Shown in pieces: positions 1 through 9,449 of a DNA stretch of 64,000 nucleotides (positions are counted from its first letter, which is position 1; every line of letters begins with the position of its first letter). Source of the stretch: Skermanella rosea. Its GTDB lineage: Bacteria > Pseudomonadota > Alphaproteobacteria > Azospirillales > Azospirillaceae. A program made the translations under genes and the position numbers. The stretch spans positions 427,501-491,500 of the forward strand of contig NZ_CP086111.1 of NCBI RefSeq assembly GCF_016806835.2, read 5' to 3'. Below the pieces are notes generated by a model. That model had not been told where the DNA came from. It worked only from the letters and a program-made list of their open reading frames with translations, and searched no databases.

Positions 1-1513
1 GGTAGTCGATGGCCGGGATGCCGGTGGTTCCGACATATCCGGCCCAGGTCGCCTGGATCGGCGCCGGCCGGTGGACGAAGGCGCGCAGGCGGTTGTTCGC
101 CGTATGCCCCGACAGGTCCACCAGAATGTCGATGCCGTCGCCGCGGATCCTGTCGGCCAGTTCGGCACCGTCGATGTCGGCGATCTCGTGCCAGTGGTCC
201 GCCAGGCGGCGGAACCGGTCCGTCATGGCATCGCCCTGCCGGCGCGCCGAATAGCAGTGGACCTCGAAGGAGTCGCGGTCGTGGTGCAGGACCACCCCGC
301 CGAGGAAGAAGCCCACCGGATGCTGGCCGAAATCGGCCGAGACGTAGCCGACGCGGAGCCGCCGCTCCGGATCGGGGACTGCCTCCGGGTGCGCCGGCGG
401 CGTCCCGGAGGGCGCGTGGCGCCGGTACCACTCGGCATGGAGGCGGTTCAGGTCGGCCGGGCCGAGCGTCCCGTCATACTGGAGGGTCAGCAGCAGGTTG
501 CTGTGGATCTCCGCGTTTCCGGGTTGCAGCAGGAGGGACCGCCGCACCAGCCGGGCGCCCTCCCGCGGCCTGCCCATGCCGCTCAGCATCACGCCGTATG
601 AATTCAGCGCGAAGGGATCGGCCGGGCCGTGGCACAGGGTGGTGCGGAAGACCGCGTCGGCCGCCGTCAGGTCGCGGACGGCCAGATGGAGCATTCCGAG
701 GCAATGCCTGAGGTCGACGTCCTCCGGCCGGTGCGCCACCGCCAGCGCGGTGATCGGGATCGCATCGCCCGTCCGTCCGGCGTCGCGCAAGGCGATCGCC
801 AGGAGCCGGATCAGGCTGCTGTCGAGCCGTGCCGGATCAAGCCGGGCCTGCCGCTCCACCGCCCGGAGGGCGCCGCCCAGGTCGCCGGCACGGAACCGGA
901 CCACCGCGATCTGGTGAAAGGTCGACGGATTGTCCGGCCGGTACGCGGCGGAATTGCCCAGGGCCGTCAGGGCGGAGTCGGAACGGCCGGCCAGGTGAAG
1001 GGCGATGCCCAGGTTGTGCCAGGCGGGGTCGTGACGGCGGTCGATCCGTAGCGCGCGGCCATAGGATTCGGCGGCGGCGAAAGCGCAGCCGTCGTCGAGC
1101 AGCACATTGCCCAGGTTGTACCAGCCGTCCCGGTCGGCCGGGTCGATCAGCAGCACGCTGCGGCAGCACAGCAGCGCCGCTTCCCGGTTGCCGCTCGACC
1201 GGTGCAGCGAGGCGAGGCTGAGCCAGGCGGCACCGAATCCCGGCTCCGATGCCAGCGCCTGGCGAAAGAGCCGGGACGCGTCGCAGAGGCGTCCTTCCCG
1301 TTCGGCGATCAGCCCGAGAAGGTGGAGGGCGCCGGGGGAGTCGGGCTCGACCTGCCGGATCTCCTCGCACAGCCAAGCCGCCATCACGAGATTCCCGGCC
1401 AGAAGGGACCGTTCGGCTTCGGCAAGCAGCCCGACGCTCAGGGCGCCGGACGGGGGAATGGACGCGGAAGAGGCGGCCCTGGAAGTGGGGGCCGCCGGAT
1501 ACTCATCGGACAT
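1..1513 (-). CDS. TPR/SPINDLY-type O-linked glycosyltransferase, 3' end outside window
   Basis: The reading frame starts at the ATG at 1513 and stays open to the window edge, so 504 codons of a longer gene are visible. Residues ~20-340 form TPR-like repeats (for example GLIAEREGRLCDASRLFRQAL). The start of a GT41 (SPINDLY/OGT) catalytic domain follows, with RLRVGYVSADFGQHPVG, a DLSGHTANNR motif and WAGYVGTTGIPAIDY at the edge. The family transfers a sugar, usually GlcNAc, to Ser/Thr of proteins in the cytoplasm, with the TPR part binding the acceptor. Its catalytic half differs from the two related genes at 2233 and 14544, so it is a separate paralogue. The location beside flagellin genes suggests flagellin as target; that is inference. 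The frame was checked at several points by hand translation and no stop was seen. Confidence 0.85.
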   Translation of the reverse strand, partial: MSDEYPAAPTSRAASSASIPPSGALSVGLLAEAERSLLAGNLVMAAWLCEEIRQVEPDSPGALHLLGLIAEREGRLCDASRLFRQALASEPGFGAAWLSLASLHRSSGNREAALLCCRSVLLIDPADRDGWYNLGNVLLDDGCAFAAAESYGRALRIDRRHDPAWHNLGIALHLAGRSDSALTALGNSAAYRPDNPSTFHQIAVVRFRAGDLGGALRAVERQARLDPARLDSSLIRLLAIALRDAGRTGDAIPITALAVAHRPEDVDLRHCLGMLHLAVRDLTAADAVFRTTLCHGPADPFALNSYGVMLSGMGRPREGARLVRRSLLLQPGNAEIHSNLLLTLQYDGTLGPADLNRLHAEWYRRHAPSGTPPAHPEAVPDPERRLRVGYVSADFGQHPVGFFLGGVVLHHDRDSFEVHCYSARRQGDAMTDRFRRLADHWHEIADIDGAELADRIRGDGIDILVDLSGHTANNRLRAFVHRPAPIQATWAGYVGTTGIPAIDY

Positions 1514-1554
1514 GCTCTAACCGGGGAAGCCTGGATCCGCCATGCCGCCGGGCT

Positions 1555-1971
1555 TCAGCCGGCCGGAAACTCGCGGACCAGGGCATCGTCGAACTGGATC
1601 AGGTGGCGGCAGACCTCCAGCGCGGCGAGGTACTCGCCCTTGCGGCTCAGCTCCGAGATGATCGCCAGGCTGCGCAGCACCGGCTGAAGCTCGGTCGCCT
1701 CCGCCCGGTCGTCGAGCAGCGAGATCAGCTTCTCGTGGTAGATCCCGGCGGAGGCGCTGTCGAGGGTCATCAGCTGAAGCGCGTAATAGATGCGCTTGGT
1801 CGCCGTGTCGGCGTCCTTCTCGTCCAGGATCAACTGTTCGCGGGTCAGGGTCGGGGTGCCCTCGGGGACCATGACCGTGCCGTCGTCCTGCATGTGGATC
1901 GGAACGCCCTTGACGATGACGGTGCCGCCGGGCTGGAGCGGGAGAGCAATCAATTCGATCGTTTCGGTCAT
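1555..1971 (-). CDS. FlbT-like protein (divergent paralogue)
   Basis: 138 residues. It aligns by eye with the FlbT protein encoded at 17030-17446: IVKGVPI against IVVNGALI, a central LTREQLI...TKRIYYALQ segment against LTEKHIM...ARRIYFMIQ, and RKGEYLAALEV against QRGEYYQALKL near the end. FlbT proteins are post-transcriptional regulators of flagellin mRNA in Caulobacter, Brucella and Sinorhizobium. This copy is diverged, so its exact role is open. It lies between two glycosyltransferase genes on the same strand. The start ATG is preceded by GAGGG about ten bases upstream. A non-FlbT small flagellar regulator remains possible. Confidence 0.6.
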   Translation of the reverse strand: MTETIELIALPLQPGGTVIVKGVPIHMQDDGTVMVPEGTPTLTREQLILDEKDADTATKRIYYALQLMTLDSASAGIYHEKLISLLDDRAEATELQPVLRSLAIISELSRKGEYLAALEVCRHLIQFDDALVREFPAG

Positions 1972-1985
1972 TGTAGTGCCACCCT

Positions 1986-2019
1986 CTTGCAGTCGTTGCT
2001 GGCTTGCAGTCGTTGCTGG
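1986..2019. repeat. Perfect 17-bp tandem duplication
   Basis: The unit CTTGCAGTCGTTGCTGG occurs twice with no gap, just upstream of the FlbT-like gene on the minus strand, where it would lie in the leader. The rest of the 1972-2232 gap shows no gene and no clear promoter. A short TTACAC/GTGTAA inverted repeat followed by TACTTTT lies near 2104-2130. Confidence 0.9.
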
Positions 2020-2232
2020 ACATCGCGGGTGGCCTTCGAAGCTTGCCCCGCCCGGTGTTGATGGCCGGGATTATGTCCATCTTCAAAGTAGCTTGCAACA
2101 AGGAGTTACACTATGGGGTGTAATACTTTTGAGAAAAGGCTGGGGTGATCGGGGCCGGGGACAAGGCGGCGCGCGACCACGCGGGGTCAGCCGGGAACGT
2201 TTGCTTCGCTGAAGTTCGGGTTCCGCCGGATT

Positions 2233-3588
2233 TCATTGGGTCCGGAGGATTTCGTTTTCGATGGCCCGGACGCTCTGGGTGTCGTCGAACAGGAGAGGGA
2301 CGCGGTCGAGGACGCGGCGGATGACGTGGGCCCTGCGGTCTGGTTGGCTGGCGAGGTCGAGGGCGATGTCGACATAGTGGGCGTGGTCTCGGGCGACGCA
2401 GTCGTCGAGGCCCATCAGGCGGTAGAAGCCGTGGGTGTGGCGGCCGCGCATGAAGGCTCCGGGCCAGGTGACGATCGGGGTGCCCAGCGCGAAGGCCTCC
2501 AGGCTGGTGTTGCCGCCGCTGTAGTGCAGCGGGTCGAGCATGACGTCGCTGCACGCCACCAAGCTGAGGAAGTCGGGCAGCGGCATCTGGCGCAGGAAGC
2601 GGAAGCGCGCCGCGACGTCCGCTCCGGCGGCGGCGAGCCTGCGGCGCAGCAGGCCGTCCAGGTTGCGGTCGCGCCCCGAGAGCAGCACCACCAGGCCCCG
2701 CGGGTCGCGGCGCAGCAGCTCGACCAGGGCGCGGTCGAAGTCGGGATGGATCTTGAACAGGCTTTGCGGGCAGACATAGAGGCGGGCGTCGTCGGGCAGG
2801 CCGAAGGCGGAGCGCGGCTTGGGCCGGGCCGGCAGGCGGGGCCTCGCGTAGTGCAGGGTGGTCCCGGGCAGGCGGATCAGGCGCTCGGAGTAGTGGCGCT
2901 CGGCACCGTCCGGCTCCATGGCGGCGCACGACAGGAAGCGGTCGAGGTTGCGGATGCCGGTGGTGTCGGGATGGCCCCAGGCCAGGCACTGCAGCGGGGC
3001 GAGCCTGGCGAAGGCGAGGAAGTAGGTCAGGGCGGACATGCCGATGTCGGCGTAGTACAGCACGTCGAGGCGCCGGGTGGCGATCGCGTCGCGGGCGGCC
3101 CTGAGGTCGAGGGGCAGCTCGACGGTCGCGTCGGCGGCGCGGACCAGGGCGTCGCGCATGGCGTCGCCGGCGTGGGGGGTGGTGAACAGGGTGACGTGGA
3201 AGCGCTCGCGGTCGAGGTTCCGGATCAGGCCGAGGTTGAGCTTGGCGATGGTGTGCTGGTGCCAGTACTGGGAGACGAAGCCTACATGGGTGCGGCCGTC
3301 GGGCCGGGCCGGCGGGTCGGCGCGGTCCTGGAGCAGGTCGGGGCAGGCGGCCTCGTACAGGCCGGCGACGGCCTCCTGGAGGGGACGGTCGTCGGCGGCA
3401 TGGTAGGCCAGGTAGAAGCAGGTCTGGCCGACCTGGGCCAGCGGGTCGCGCAGCCGGATGCCCCGTCCGGTCAGCCGCGCCACCCCGTCGGCCAGCCGCT
3501 CCCGCACCTCCCGGATATGCGCCTCCGACTCCGGGATGATCGGGAGCGCCAGCGCCTCCTTCACCTCCAGCCCGGGATCGCCGCACAG
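2233..3588. repeat. Long direct repeat, copy 1 (catalytic half of OGT paralogue A)
   Basis: 1,356 bp match positions 14544-15899 at a constant offset of 12,311. The only difference I found is A at 3400 against G at 15711, a silent His codon change. The match begins exactly at the first base of the reverse-strand stop codon and ends at the TPR/catalytic linker. Sequence on both outer sides differs at once. Confidence 0.95.
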
Positions 3589-4797
3589 GCGGCGGGCCTG
3601 GCGGAAGGCCGTCCGGGCGCGCCCGGTATGCCCCTGGTCCAGCAGGATGTTGCCGAGCATCGTCTGGGCCCGCGCGAAATCCGGCGTCACGGCCAGCGCA
3701 TGGCCCAGCGTCGCGGCGGCGGCTTCGAGCCGGTGGTCGCGCAGGCGGGCGTTGGCCAGGCTGATCAGCGCCTCCGGATGGTCGGGCCGGACCCTGAGGG
3801 TGCGCAGCCACATCGCGACGGCCTCGCCGTGGCGGCCCAGGCCGGCGAGGGCGGCCCCGAGGTTGGACCAGGCGGTGGCGTAGCCGGGATCCACGGTCGC
3901 GGCCCGGGCCAGGGCGTCGCGGGCGTCGCCGTGGCGTCCCAGGCGGTTCAGGCAGAAGCCCAGGTTGTTCCAGGCTTCCACCCCGTCGGGACGCAGCGAC
4001 GCGGCGCGCCGGTATGCCGCCTCGGCCCCGTCCAGCCGGTCCAGGACGAGCAGGATGTTGCCGAGCGTCAACGGGGCAGCGGGGTCGGTCGGGTCGCACA
4101 GGGCCGCGCGGCGGGCGGCGGCCGCCGCCTGTTCCGGCAGTTCGCGCGCGGTCAGGACCATGGCCAGGTCGTGCCACGCGGAGGCGAGCGAGGGCTCGAT
4201 GGCCAGGGCATGCCGATGGACCTCGGCCGCGTCGGACAGGCGGCCCAGCCGGACCAAAGCGGTTCCCAGCCCGGCGAGCGCCGGTACGCCGGACGGATCG
4301 CGCGCCAGGGAGCCGCGGAACGCGGCCTCCGCCCCCGCGGGATCGCCGGCGGCCAGAAGCGCCATGCCCAGGTTCGCATGGGTCGGGGGTTGATCCGGCG
4401 CGAGCGCCGCCGCGGTCCCGAAGGCCCCGGCGGCTTCGGCCGGGTTTCCCTGCTCCAGCAACGCGTGGCCCAGGTTGAGCCAGGCCTCGATCATCCCCGG
4501 GTCCAGGCCGATCGCGCGCCGGTAGGCTTCGGCGGCGGCGTCGGGCCGTCCCTGGTGCCGCCGGGCGATGCCGTATTCCAGCAGGATGTCCGGGTCCCAG
4601 GGACGCGCCGCCACGAGGAGCCCGAAGGCGTCGGCCGCCAGGTCCCAGTCGCCGGCCTGGGCGCCGACCTGGCCGATCACGAGCAGGGTGCCGGCCGGAG
4701 GAGCCAGCGCCATCGCCTGCCGGCACGCCCGTGCCGCCTCGGCCAGGCGTCCCGCTTCATGATGGTGCTGGGCGGTCTTGAGGAGTTCGGCGAGCAT
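2233..4797 (-). CDS. TPR/SPINDLY-type O-linked glycosyltransferase (OGT paralogue A)
   Basis: 854 residues from the ATG at 4797 (MLAELLKTAQ); an upstream in-frame ATG at 4863 is also possible. Residues ~5-400 are about eleven TPR repeats of the form AWLNLGHALLEQGNPAEAAGAF. From residue ~403 to the end lies a GT41 catalytic region with THVGFVSQYWHQHTIAKLN, DVLYYADIGMSALTYFLAF, WGHPDTTGIRNLD and YSGGNTSLEAFALGTPIVTW (the donor-sugar-binding side of the GT-B fold). The catalytic half is virtually identical at DNA level to that of the gene at 14544-16610, while the TPR half is different. Flagellin is the likely acceptor because of the neighbourhood and the precedent of the TPR-bearing flagellin glycosyltransferase FlmG in Caulobacter. 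The actual acceptor and sugar are unproven. Confidence 0.88.
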   Translation of the reverse strand: MLAELLKTAQHHHEAGRLAEAARACRQAMALAPPAGTLLVIGQVGAQAGDWDLAADAFGLLVAARPWDPDILLEYGIARRHQGRPDAAAEAYRRAIGLDPGMIEAWLNLGHALLEQGNPAEAAGAFGTAAALAPDQPPTHANLGMALLAAGDPAGAEAAFRGSLARDPSGVPALAGLGTALVRLGRLSDAAEVHRHALAIEPSLASAWHDLAMVLTARELPEQAAAAARRAALCDPTDPAAPLTLGNILLVLDRLDGAEAAYRRAASLRPDGVEAWNNLGFCLNRLGRHGDARDALARAATVDPGYATAWSNLGAALAGLGRHGEAVAMWLRTLRVRPDHPEALISLANARLRDHRLEAAAATLGHALAVTPDFARAQTMLGNILLDQGHTGRARTAFRQARRLCGDPGLEVKEALALPIIPESEAHIREVRERLADGVARLTGRGIRLRDPLAQVGQTCFYLAYHAADDRPLQEAVAGLYEAACPDLLQDRADPPARPDGRTHVGFVSQYWHQHTIAKLNLGLIRNLDRERFHVTLFTTPHAGDAMRDALVRAADATVELPLDLRAARDAIATRRLDVLYYADIGMSALTYFLAFARLAPLQCLAWGHPDTTGIRNLDRFLSCAAMEPDGAERHYSERLIRLPGTTLHYARPRLPARPKPRSAFGLPDDARLYVCPQSLFKIHPDFDRALVELLRRDPRGLVVLLSGRDRNLDGLLRRRLAAAGADVAARFRFLRQMPLPDFLSLVACSDVMLDPLHYSGGNTSLEAFALGTPIVTWPGAFMRGRHTHGFYRLMGLDDCVARDHAHYVDIALDLASQPDRRAHVIRRVLDRVPLLFDDTQSVRAIENEILRTQ

Positions 4798-4891
4798 CTG
4801 CAGGCATCGTTCCGTGGGGGCTTGGGCCGCCGCACCGTAACACCGGCGCGGCCCCGGTGACATCCCGGTCTTTGCCGCCCGGCGCGGACGG

Positions 4892-6583
4892 TCAGGTGTT
4901 CCCGGCCCGGAACTCGGCGGTGAAGCGGGCCGCCTCGGCGCGCAGGGTGTCGATCTGCCGGGCGATCTGCACGGCGGAGCCGGTCATCCTCCCGACCGCG
5001 TCGTCGGTTTCGCGGATCGCCCGGGTCACGCTGCCGAGCCCGCCGGTGATCTCCCGTGCCGACCCGGCGCTGTCGGCCATGCTCGACGCGATCCGTTCGG
5101 TCGCGGCGCTCTGCTGCTCGACCGACCCGGCGATGGCGGTCGCGATCGCGTTGACCCGCTCGACCGTCGCCGCGACCTCCCGCATCGCCTCCACCGCCAT
5201 GCCGGTCTCCGATTGGATGTCGGCGACCTGGGTCGAGATCTCGGCGGTGGCCGACGCGGTCTGGTTCGCCAGCAGCTTGACTTCCTGCGCGACGACGGCG
5301 AAGCCCTTGCCGGCCTCCCCGGCTCTCGCCGCCTCGATGGTGGCGTTCAGCGCCAGCAGGTTGGTCTGCTTCGCGATGCCGTTGATCAGGCGGACGACGT
5401 CGCCGATCCGCTGCGCCGCGCCTTCCAGGTCCCGGATGCGCGCGGCGGCCTGCCCGGTATGGGCGACCGCCTCCCTCGTCACGGCAGCGGCCTCGGCCGT
5501 GCGGCCGCCGACCTCCTTGACCGACGACGCCAGATCCTCCGAAGCGGAGGCGATGCTCTCGACCGACGACGCGGTGCTTTCGGCGGCGGACTGGACGGCC
5601 ACCGCCTGGCGGCTCGCCGTGGCGGCCTGGGCCGAGATCCCTTCGGCGACCATGCGAAGATCCCGGTCGGCCCCGAGGAGGGCGGCGACGACGCCGGCGA
5701 CTCCGTCGTTGAAGCGGCCGGTGACCTCGGCCATGCGCAGGGCTTCCCGCGACGCCGCGTCCCGCCGCGCGTCCTCCGCCGCGCGCATCGCGTCCAGCGC
5801 GGATGCCTGGGTCTGCATGGTCAGGATCGCCCTGGTGACCTTCCCGAGTTCGTCGTCGGGCCCGGTTCCGTCGAGCGCCACGTCGCGCCGCCCCGCGCCG
5901 ATCGCCTGGATCGCGGCGGCCGCCTGCGCGAGGGGCCGGGTGATCGATCTGACGCTGAGCACCGACAGGACCAGCGCCGCGGCGATGGTCAGCAGCGTGA
6001 TCGCCGCGGTCAGCGCGATCGTGAAGCGGCCGGTCGTGGCGCTGTGCAGGGCACGTTCCGCCTTGCGGCGCCCGATCAGGTCGGAAATGGCGCCGTTGCG
6101 CTCCTCCAGGGTCTCGAACGCCTCGATGAAGTCCGGCATGCGGACCTGGGCCTCGACCGGGCTGGTCCGGGCCAGGCCGACGATCGTCTCCGCCGCGGCG
6201 ATGTAGCGGTTGAGCGCCGGCTCGACCTCCTCCAGGGCCGCCTTGATCTCCTGGTCCAGGCCGGACCGCTCCGCATTGGCCCGGAGCGCCGCGCGGAAGG
6301 TCCCCGCATGCTCGTCGAGCGCTTCGCGCGTCGCGTCATGGTCGCTCTCCTGCGTTCCGTAGGCGCTGGACAGCAGGGCGGTCAGGACGTCGGCGCGCAG
6401 GGCGTCGTGCATCATGTCGCCGAGCAGATGGCTGGCCAGGGCGTCCGACATGACGATCAGGTCGTCGGCGGCCCGGTTGGACGCGACGATACCCGCGGCC
6501 CCGATGCTCCCCGTGACTCCGGCGGCGATTGTCAGGCCGGCGGCAAGGCCGGTCAGGCGTTGGCGAAGCGTCGGGTGTGGCAT
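4892..6583 (-). CDS. Methyl-accepting chemotaxis protein
   Basis: 563 residues from the ATG at 6583 ([12 protein letters not shown]). There is an N-terminal membrane segment (~10-33), a periplasmic helical domain of ~150 residues, a second membrane segment ([22 protein letters not shown], ~190-212), a HAMP region, and a long cytoplasmic hairpin. The hairpin has the conserved MCP tip [19 protein letters not shown] followed by [15 protein letters not shown]. It senses an unknown ligand and controls CheA. An in-frame ATG at 6664 would add 27 residues but lies inside a perfect palindrome and gives a poor N-terminus. The 3' end lies just before OGT paralogue A on the same strand. Confidence 0.93.
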   Translation of the reverse strand: MPHPTLRQRLTGLAAGLTIAAGVTGSIGAAGIVASNRAADDLIVMSDALASHLLGDMMHDALRADVLTALLSSAYGTQESDHDATREALDEHAGTFRAALRANAERSGLDQEIKAALEEVEPALNRYIAAAETIVGLARTSPVEAQVRMPDFIEAFETLEERNGAISDLIGRRKAERALHSATTGRFTIALTAAITLLTIAAALVLSVLSVRSITRPLAQAAAAIQAIGAGRRDVALDGTGPDDELGKVTRAILTMQTQASALDAMRAAEDARRDAASREALRMAEVTGRFNDGVAGVVAALLGADRDLRMVAEGISAQAATASRQAVAVQSAAESTASSVESIASASEDLASSVKEVGGRTAEAAAVTREAVAHTGQAAARIRDLEGAAQRIGDVVRLINGIAKQTNLLALNATIEAARAGEAGKGFAVVAQEVKLLANQTASATAEISTQVADIQSETGMAVEAMREVAATVERVNAIATAIAGSVEQQSAATERIASSMADSAGSAREITGGLGSVTRAIRETDDAVGRMTGSAVQIARQIDTLRAEAARFTAEFRAGNT

Positions 6584-6647
6584 GGCTGCGCGGTCCTGGA
6601 CTGGAGTGGACGGGCTGGGGCAGGCGCGGGAGCATCGAATGCAGAAG

Positions 6648-6669
6648 GTTTCATGTCGCGACATGAAAC
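6648..6669. promoter_or_regulatory. Perfect 22-bp palindrome, probable operator
   Basis: The half-site GTTTCATGTCG is followed directly by its exact reverse complement CGACATGAAAC. It lies between the chemoreceptor gene (minus strand, start 6583) and the flgK side, beside an A/T-rich stretch (AAAATTAGTATAAATG) that could hold a promoter. The symmetry is typical of a dimeric regulator site. I do not recognise the regulator. Confidence 0.7.
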
Positions 6670-6742
6670 AAAATTAGTATAAATGACATATGCCTTGTAT
6701 CGGCCGCTCTGCTCCGGCATCCCGGCAAAGCATGCATGCCCC

Positions 6743-6757
6743 CGGCAGATTTTGCCG
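6743..6757. promoter_or_regulatory. Putative FlbD (ftr-like) site before flgK
   Basis: CGGCA-GATTT-TGCCG, embedded in a longer perfect repeat CCCGGCA/TGCCGGG (6741-6759). A weaker second copy, CGGCA-AAGCA-TGCAT, lies at 6723-6737. The sites sit ~90 bp upstream of the sigma-54 promoter, the usual position for an enhancer-binding protein. The same 15-mer recurs before other flagellar operons in this window. Confidence 0.65.
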
Positions 6758-6844
6758 GGACTCCGGGCCGGCGCAGCTTCGTTGCCGACCCCGCGGGCGG
6801 TCGGCAACGCCCCGAAGGCCCTTTGCGGTCGAAGAATTCTCCTT

Positions 6845-6862
6845 CTGGCCCGGAGATTGCTT
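6845..6862 (+). promoter_or_regulatory. Sigma-54 promoter of flgK-flgL
   Basis: CTGGCCCGGAGATTGCTT has the -24 GG and -12 GC separated by exactly ten bases and matches YTGGCMCGNNNNTTGCWT closely. The predicted transcript start (~6872) lies 35-47 bases before the flgK start codon. Confidence 0.8.
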
Positions 6863-6918
6863 GGAGGATCGCCGACAGGCACCGCATCCGGCGGGGCCTG
6901 CGGGTGATGGTGGATCAG

Positions 6919-8394
6919 ATGGGCCTCGACGTTTCCCTGCGCACGGCGATGAGCGGACTCCGGACTGTCCAGCAAGGGCTGGACGTCGTCTCGCGCAACA
7001 TCGCCAATGCCGACACTCCCGGCTATACGCGCAAGATCCAGACCCAGTATACCCAGGTCATCCAGGGCCAGAGCGTCGGCGTCCAGACCGGCAACGTCGA
7101 GCGCGAGGTCGACACCGCGCTTCAGAACGAGGTGCGCAAGCAGGGCAGCCGGGTCGCCAACCTGAGCGTGACGGAGCGGTACCTGGGCCAGGTCGAGACC
7201 CTGCATGGCGATCCCGAGTCGGAAAGCTCCCTGGGCAACGTGCTCAACCAGATGAAGGACGGCTTCACCCGGCTGATGGATTCGCCGAACTCCGTCCCGC
7301 TCCAGAACGAGGTGGTCTCGCTGGCCGACACAGTCGCCCGGACGCTGAACCGGGTGGCCGACGGGATCAACGATATCCGGACCCAGGTCCAGGTCGACAT
7401 CGAGGATGCGCTGACCGACCTGAACAACCAGTTCCAGCGGGTCGACGACCTCAACCGGCAGATCCGCTCGCTGACCGCCACCGGCCAGCCCCAGCCCGAC
7501 CTGGAGGACCAGCGGGACGAGGCGCTGCGGAAGATCTCCGAGCAGATCGAGGTCAACGTGATGCGCCGGGGCGACGGCACGGTCTCGATCCTCGACCGGT
7601 TCGGCCAGCCTTACCTGGAGGCCGGCTATCAGCCCCTGTCCATCTCCCAGGTCTCGATCAACCCGCAGGCGGCATATCCCGGCGCCATCGGCCCGATCCG
7701 CCTGGGCGATCCCTCGACCGGCACCGACGTCACCCCAAGGCTGGCGCAGGGCGGCAACCTGGGCGGGCTGCTCCAGCTGCGCGACCAGACCTTGCCGCGG
7801 TTCCAGGCCCAGCTCGACGAGATGGCCCAGACCATGGGCGAGGCGTTCGAGGGCGCCGGGCTCCTCCTGTTCACCGACAGCACGGGCGTGGTTCCGGTCG
7901 ATGACCCGCTCGCGTCCCCGCCCACCTCGTCGGTCGGCTTCGCCAACCAGATCCGGGTGGCGCAGGACGTCATCGACACGCCGAGCCTGCTGCGCGACGG
8001 ATCGCCGATCGTCCCGGGCACCGCCCCGGCGAACAGCAACCTGCTGCGCACGATCGTCGACAGCGTGCTGGGCGGCGACCAGGCTTTCGATACCACCGGC
8101 CTCGGACCCAACGCCGACCTGGGCACCGTGCTGCCCGGCAGCACGACGCTGGCGTCCTTCGCCGCCGAACTGGTCAGCCACCAGACCAACCTGCGGGCCA
8201 GCACCACCGCCCAGCTCGAACCCGCCACGACGCTGCGCGACCATCTGAGGACCAAGCTGTCCGATCAATCCGGCGTTAACCTGGACCAGGAAGTATCGCT
8301 CCTGATCCAGCTGCAGCGTTCCTATTCCAGCTCCGCCCAGGTCGTCTCGACCAACCGGCAGCTGTTCAACGACCTCATCTCGATCCTGCGCTGA
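6919..8394 (+). CDS. flgK: Flagellar hook-associated protein 1 (FlgK)
   Basis: 491 residues from the ATG at 6919, preceded by GGTGG with five bases spacing; an ATG at 6907 is the alternative. The N-terminus LDVSLRTAMSGLRTVQQGLDVVSRNIANADTPGYTRK (quoted only as far as needed: SRNIANADTPGYTRK) is the flagellar rod/hook-type motif. The C-terminus has the amphipathic helix INLDQEVSLLIQLQRSYSSS typical of FlgK. FlgK forms the first hook-filament junction ring outside the cell and is exported by the flagellar type III apparatus. It forms an operon with flgL (20-base gap) behind the sigma-54 promoter. Confidence 0.95.
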   Translation: MGLDVSLRTAMSGLRTVQQGLDVVSRNIANADTPGYTRKIQTQYTQVIQGQSVGVQTGNVEREVDTALQNEVRKQGSRVANLSVTERYLGQVETLHGDPESESSLGNVLNQMKDGFTRLMDSPNSVPLQNEVVSLADTVARTLNRVADGINDIRTQVQVDIEDALTDLNNQFQRVDDLNRQIRSLTATGQPQPDLEDQRDEALRKISEQIEVNVMRRGDGTVSILDRFGQPYLEAGYQPLSISQVSINPQAAYPGAIGPIRLGDPSTGTDVTPRLAQGGNLGGLLQLRDQTLPRFQAQLDEMAQTMGEAFEGAGLLLFTDSTGVVPVDDPLASPPTSSVGFANQIRVAQDVIDTPSLLRDGSPIVPGTAPANSNLLRTIVDSVLGGDQAFDTTGLGPNADLGTVLPGSTTLASFAAELVSHQTNLRASTTAQLEPATTLRDHLRTKLSDQSGVNLDQEVSLLIQLQRSYSSSAQVVSTNRQLFNDLISILR

Positions 8395-8414
8395 TCCGAC
8401 CAGGGAGTCCGGCC

Positions 8415-9449
8415 ATGACCTCGATCTCGACCAACGGACAGTTCCTGCGGCTCCAAACCCAGAACCTGGCCATCCAGCAGCGCCTGACCGAGACTTCCGC
8501 GCAGGTGTCGAGCGGCAAGAAGACGTCCGTCTACGGCGGGCTGGGCGCCGACGCGCGCCAGTCGATCGACCTGCGCGGCCAGGTGACCGAGCTGGACACC
8601 TACCAGAAGAACATCGCCTCCGCGAAGCTGCGGGTCTCCAGTGCGGTCGAGACCATGGACCGCATCAAGAACGTGGCGCGCGACGTGCGCGAGCAGCTGA
8701 CCAAGCTGACCGGCAACCCGCCGCCCAACCAGACCGTGGTCCAGGACATCGCCCGGCGCGGCTACGAGGAGGTCGTGCAGCTCCTCGGCACCCAGGTGGA
8801 GGGGCGTTATATCTTCGCCGGCAGCGACATCGACAACCCGCCGTTCCCCAACTCCGCCCAGTTCTTCACCGACGTGGAGACGGAAGTGACCGCCTTCGCC
8901 GCCAACGGCGCCGCGGCGACCCTGGCGGCGACCACGGCGATCGCGACCGACGACACCTATTTCTCGACGGCGCTCCAGGCTGCCGATCCGTCGCCGCTCC
9001 GCGCGCGCGTGGACCGCAACCTCGACCTCAGCTACCAGGTCCGAGCCAACGGACCGGAAAGCCCGGCCCCGCCCGCCGGGGAACTCGCGCCGTTCCGCGA
9101 GATCCTGCGCAGCCTGGCGACCGCCGCGACCCTGACCTACGACACGGCCAATCCCGGCTCCTTCACCGACTACACCACCATGCTGGACACCACGCGCAAC
9201 GCGCTGGACAGCGCCGCCAAGAACCTGGACAACCATGTCGGCATCCTCGGCTCCACCTACGAGCGGATGGAGGCGATCGACAACCAGCACGACGTGACCG
9301 CCCAGACGGCCAGGACGAACCTGGGCGACGTGGAGGACGTCGACATGGCCGAGGCGATCACCAAGCTGCAGCTGATCCAGACCCAGCTCCAGGCATCCTA
9401 CAAGGTGACGTCGACCCTGCGGCAGGTGAACCTGATCGACTTCCTGTAA
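8415..9449 (+). CDS. flgL: Flagellar hook-associated protein 3 (FlgL)
   Basis: 344 residues, the second junction protein between hook and filament. It has flagellin-like ends: LRLQTQNLAIQQRLTETSAQ with VSSGKKTSVYGG at the N-terminus and MAEAITKLQLIQTQLQASYK at the C-terminus, plus the FlgL-typical GRYIFAGSDIDNPPF. A good GGGAG ribosome site lies seven bases before the ATG. It lies 20 bases after flgK. Confidence 0.95.
   Translation: MTSISTNGQFLRLQTQNLAIQQRLTETSAQVSSGKKTSVYGGLGADARQSIDLRGQVTELDTYQKNIASAKLRVSSAVETMDRIKNVARDVREQLTKLTGNPPPNQTVVQDIARRGYEEVVQLLGTQVEGRYIFAGSDIDNPPFPNSAQFFTDVETEVTAFAANGAAATLAATTAIATDDTYFSTALQAADPSPLRARVDRNLDLSYQVRANGPESPAPPAGELAPFREILRSLATAATLTYDTANPGSFTDYTTMLDTTRNALDSAAKNLDNHVGILGSTYERMEAIDNQHDVTAQTARTNLGDVEDVDMAEAITKLQLIQTQLQASYKVTSTLRQVNLIDFL

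Noticed and set aside
2236-4860. Long open frame of 874 codons on the plus strand opposite OGT paralogue A (and a counterpart at 14547-16691)
   Set aside because: It is the exact antisense of a well-supported TPR/glycosyltransferase gene; its Gly/Val/Gln-rich product shows no motif and such frames are expected in GC-rich DNA.
6553-8268. Open frame of 571 codons opposite flgK
   Set aside because: Antisense to a clear flgK and crosses the flgK promoter and the start of the chemoreceptor gene.
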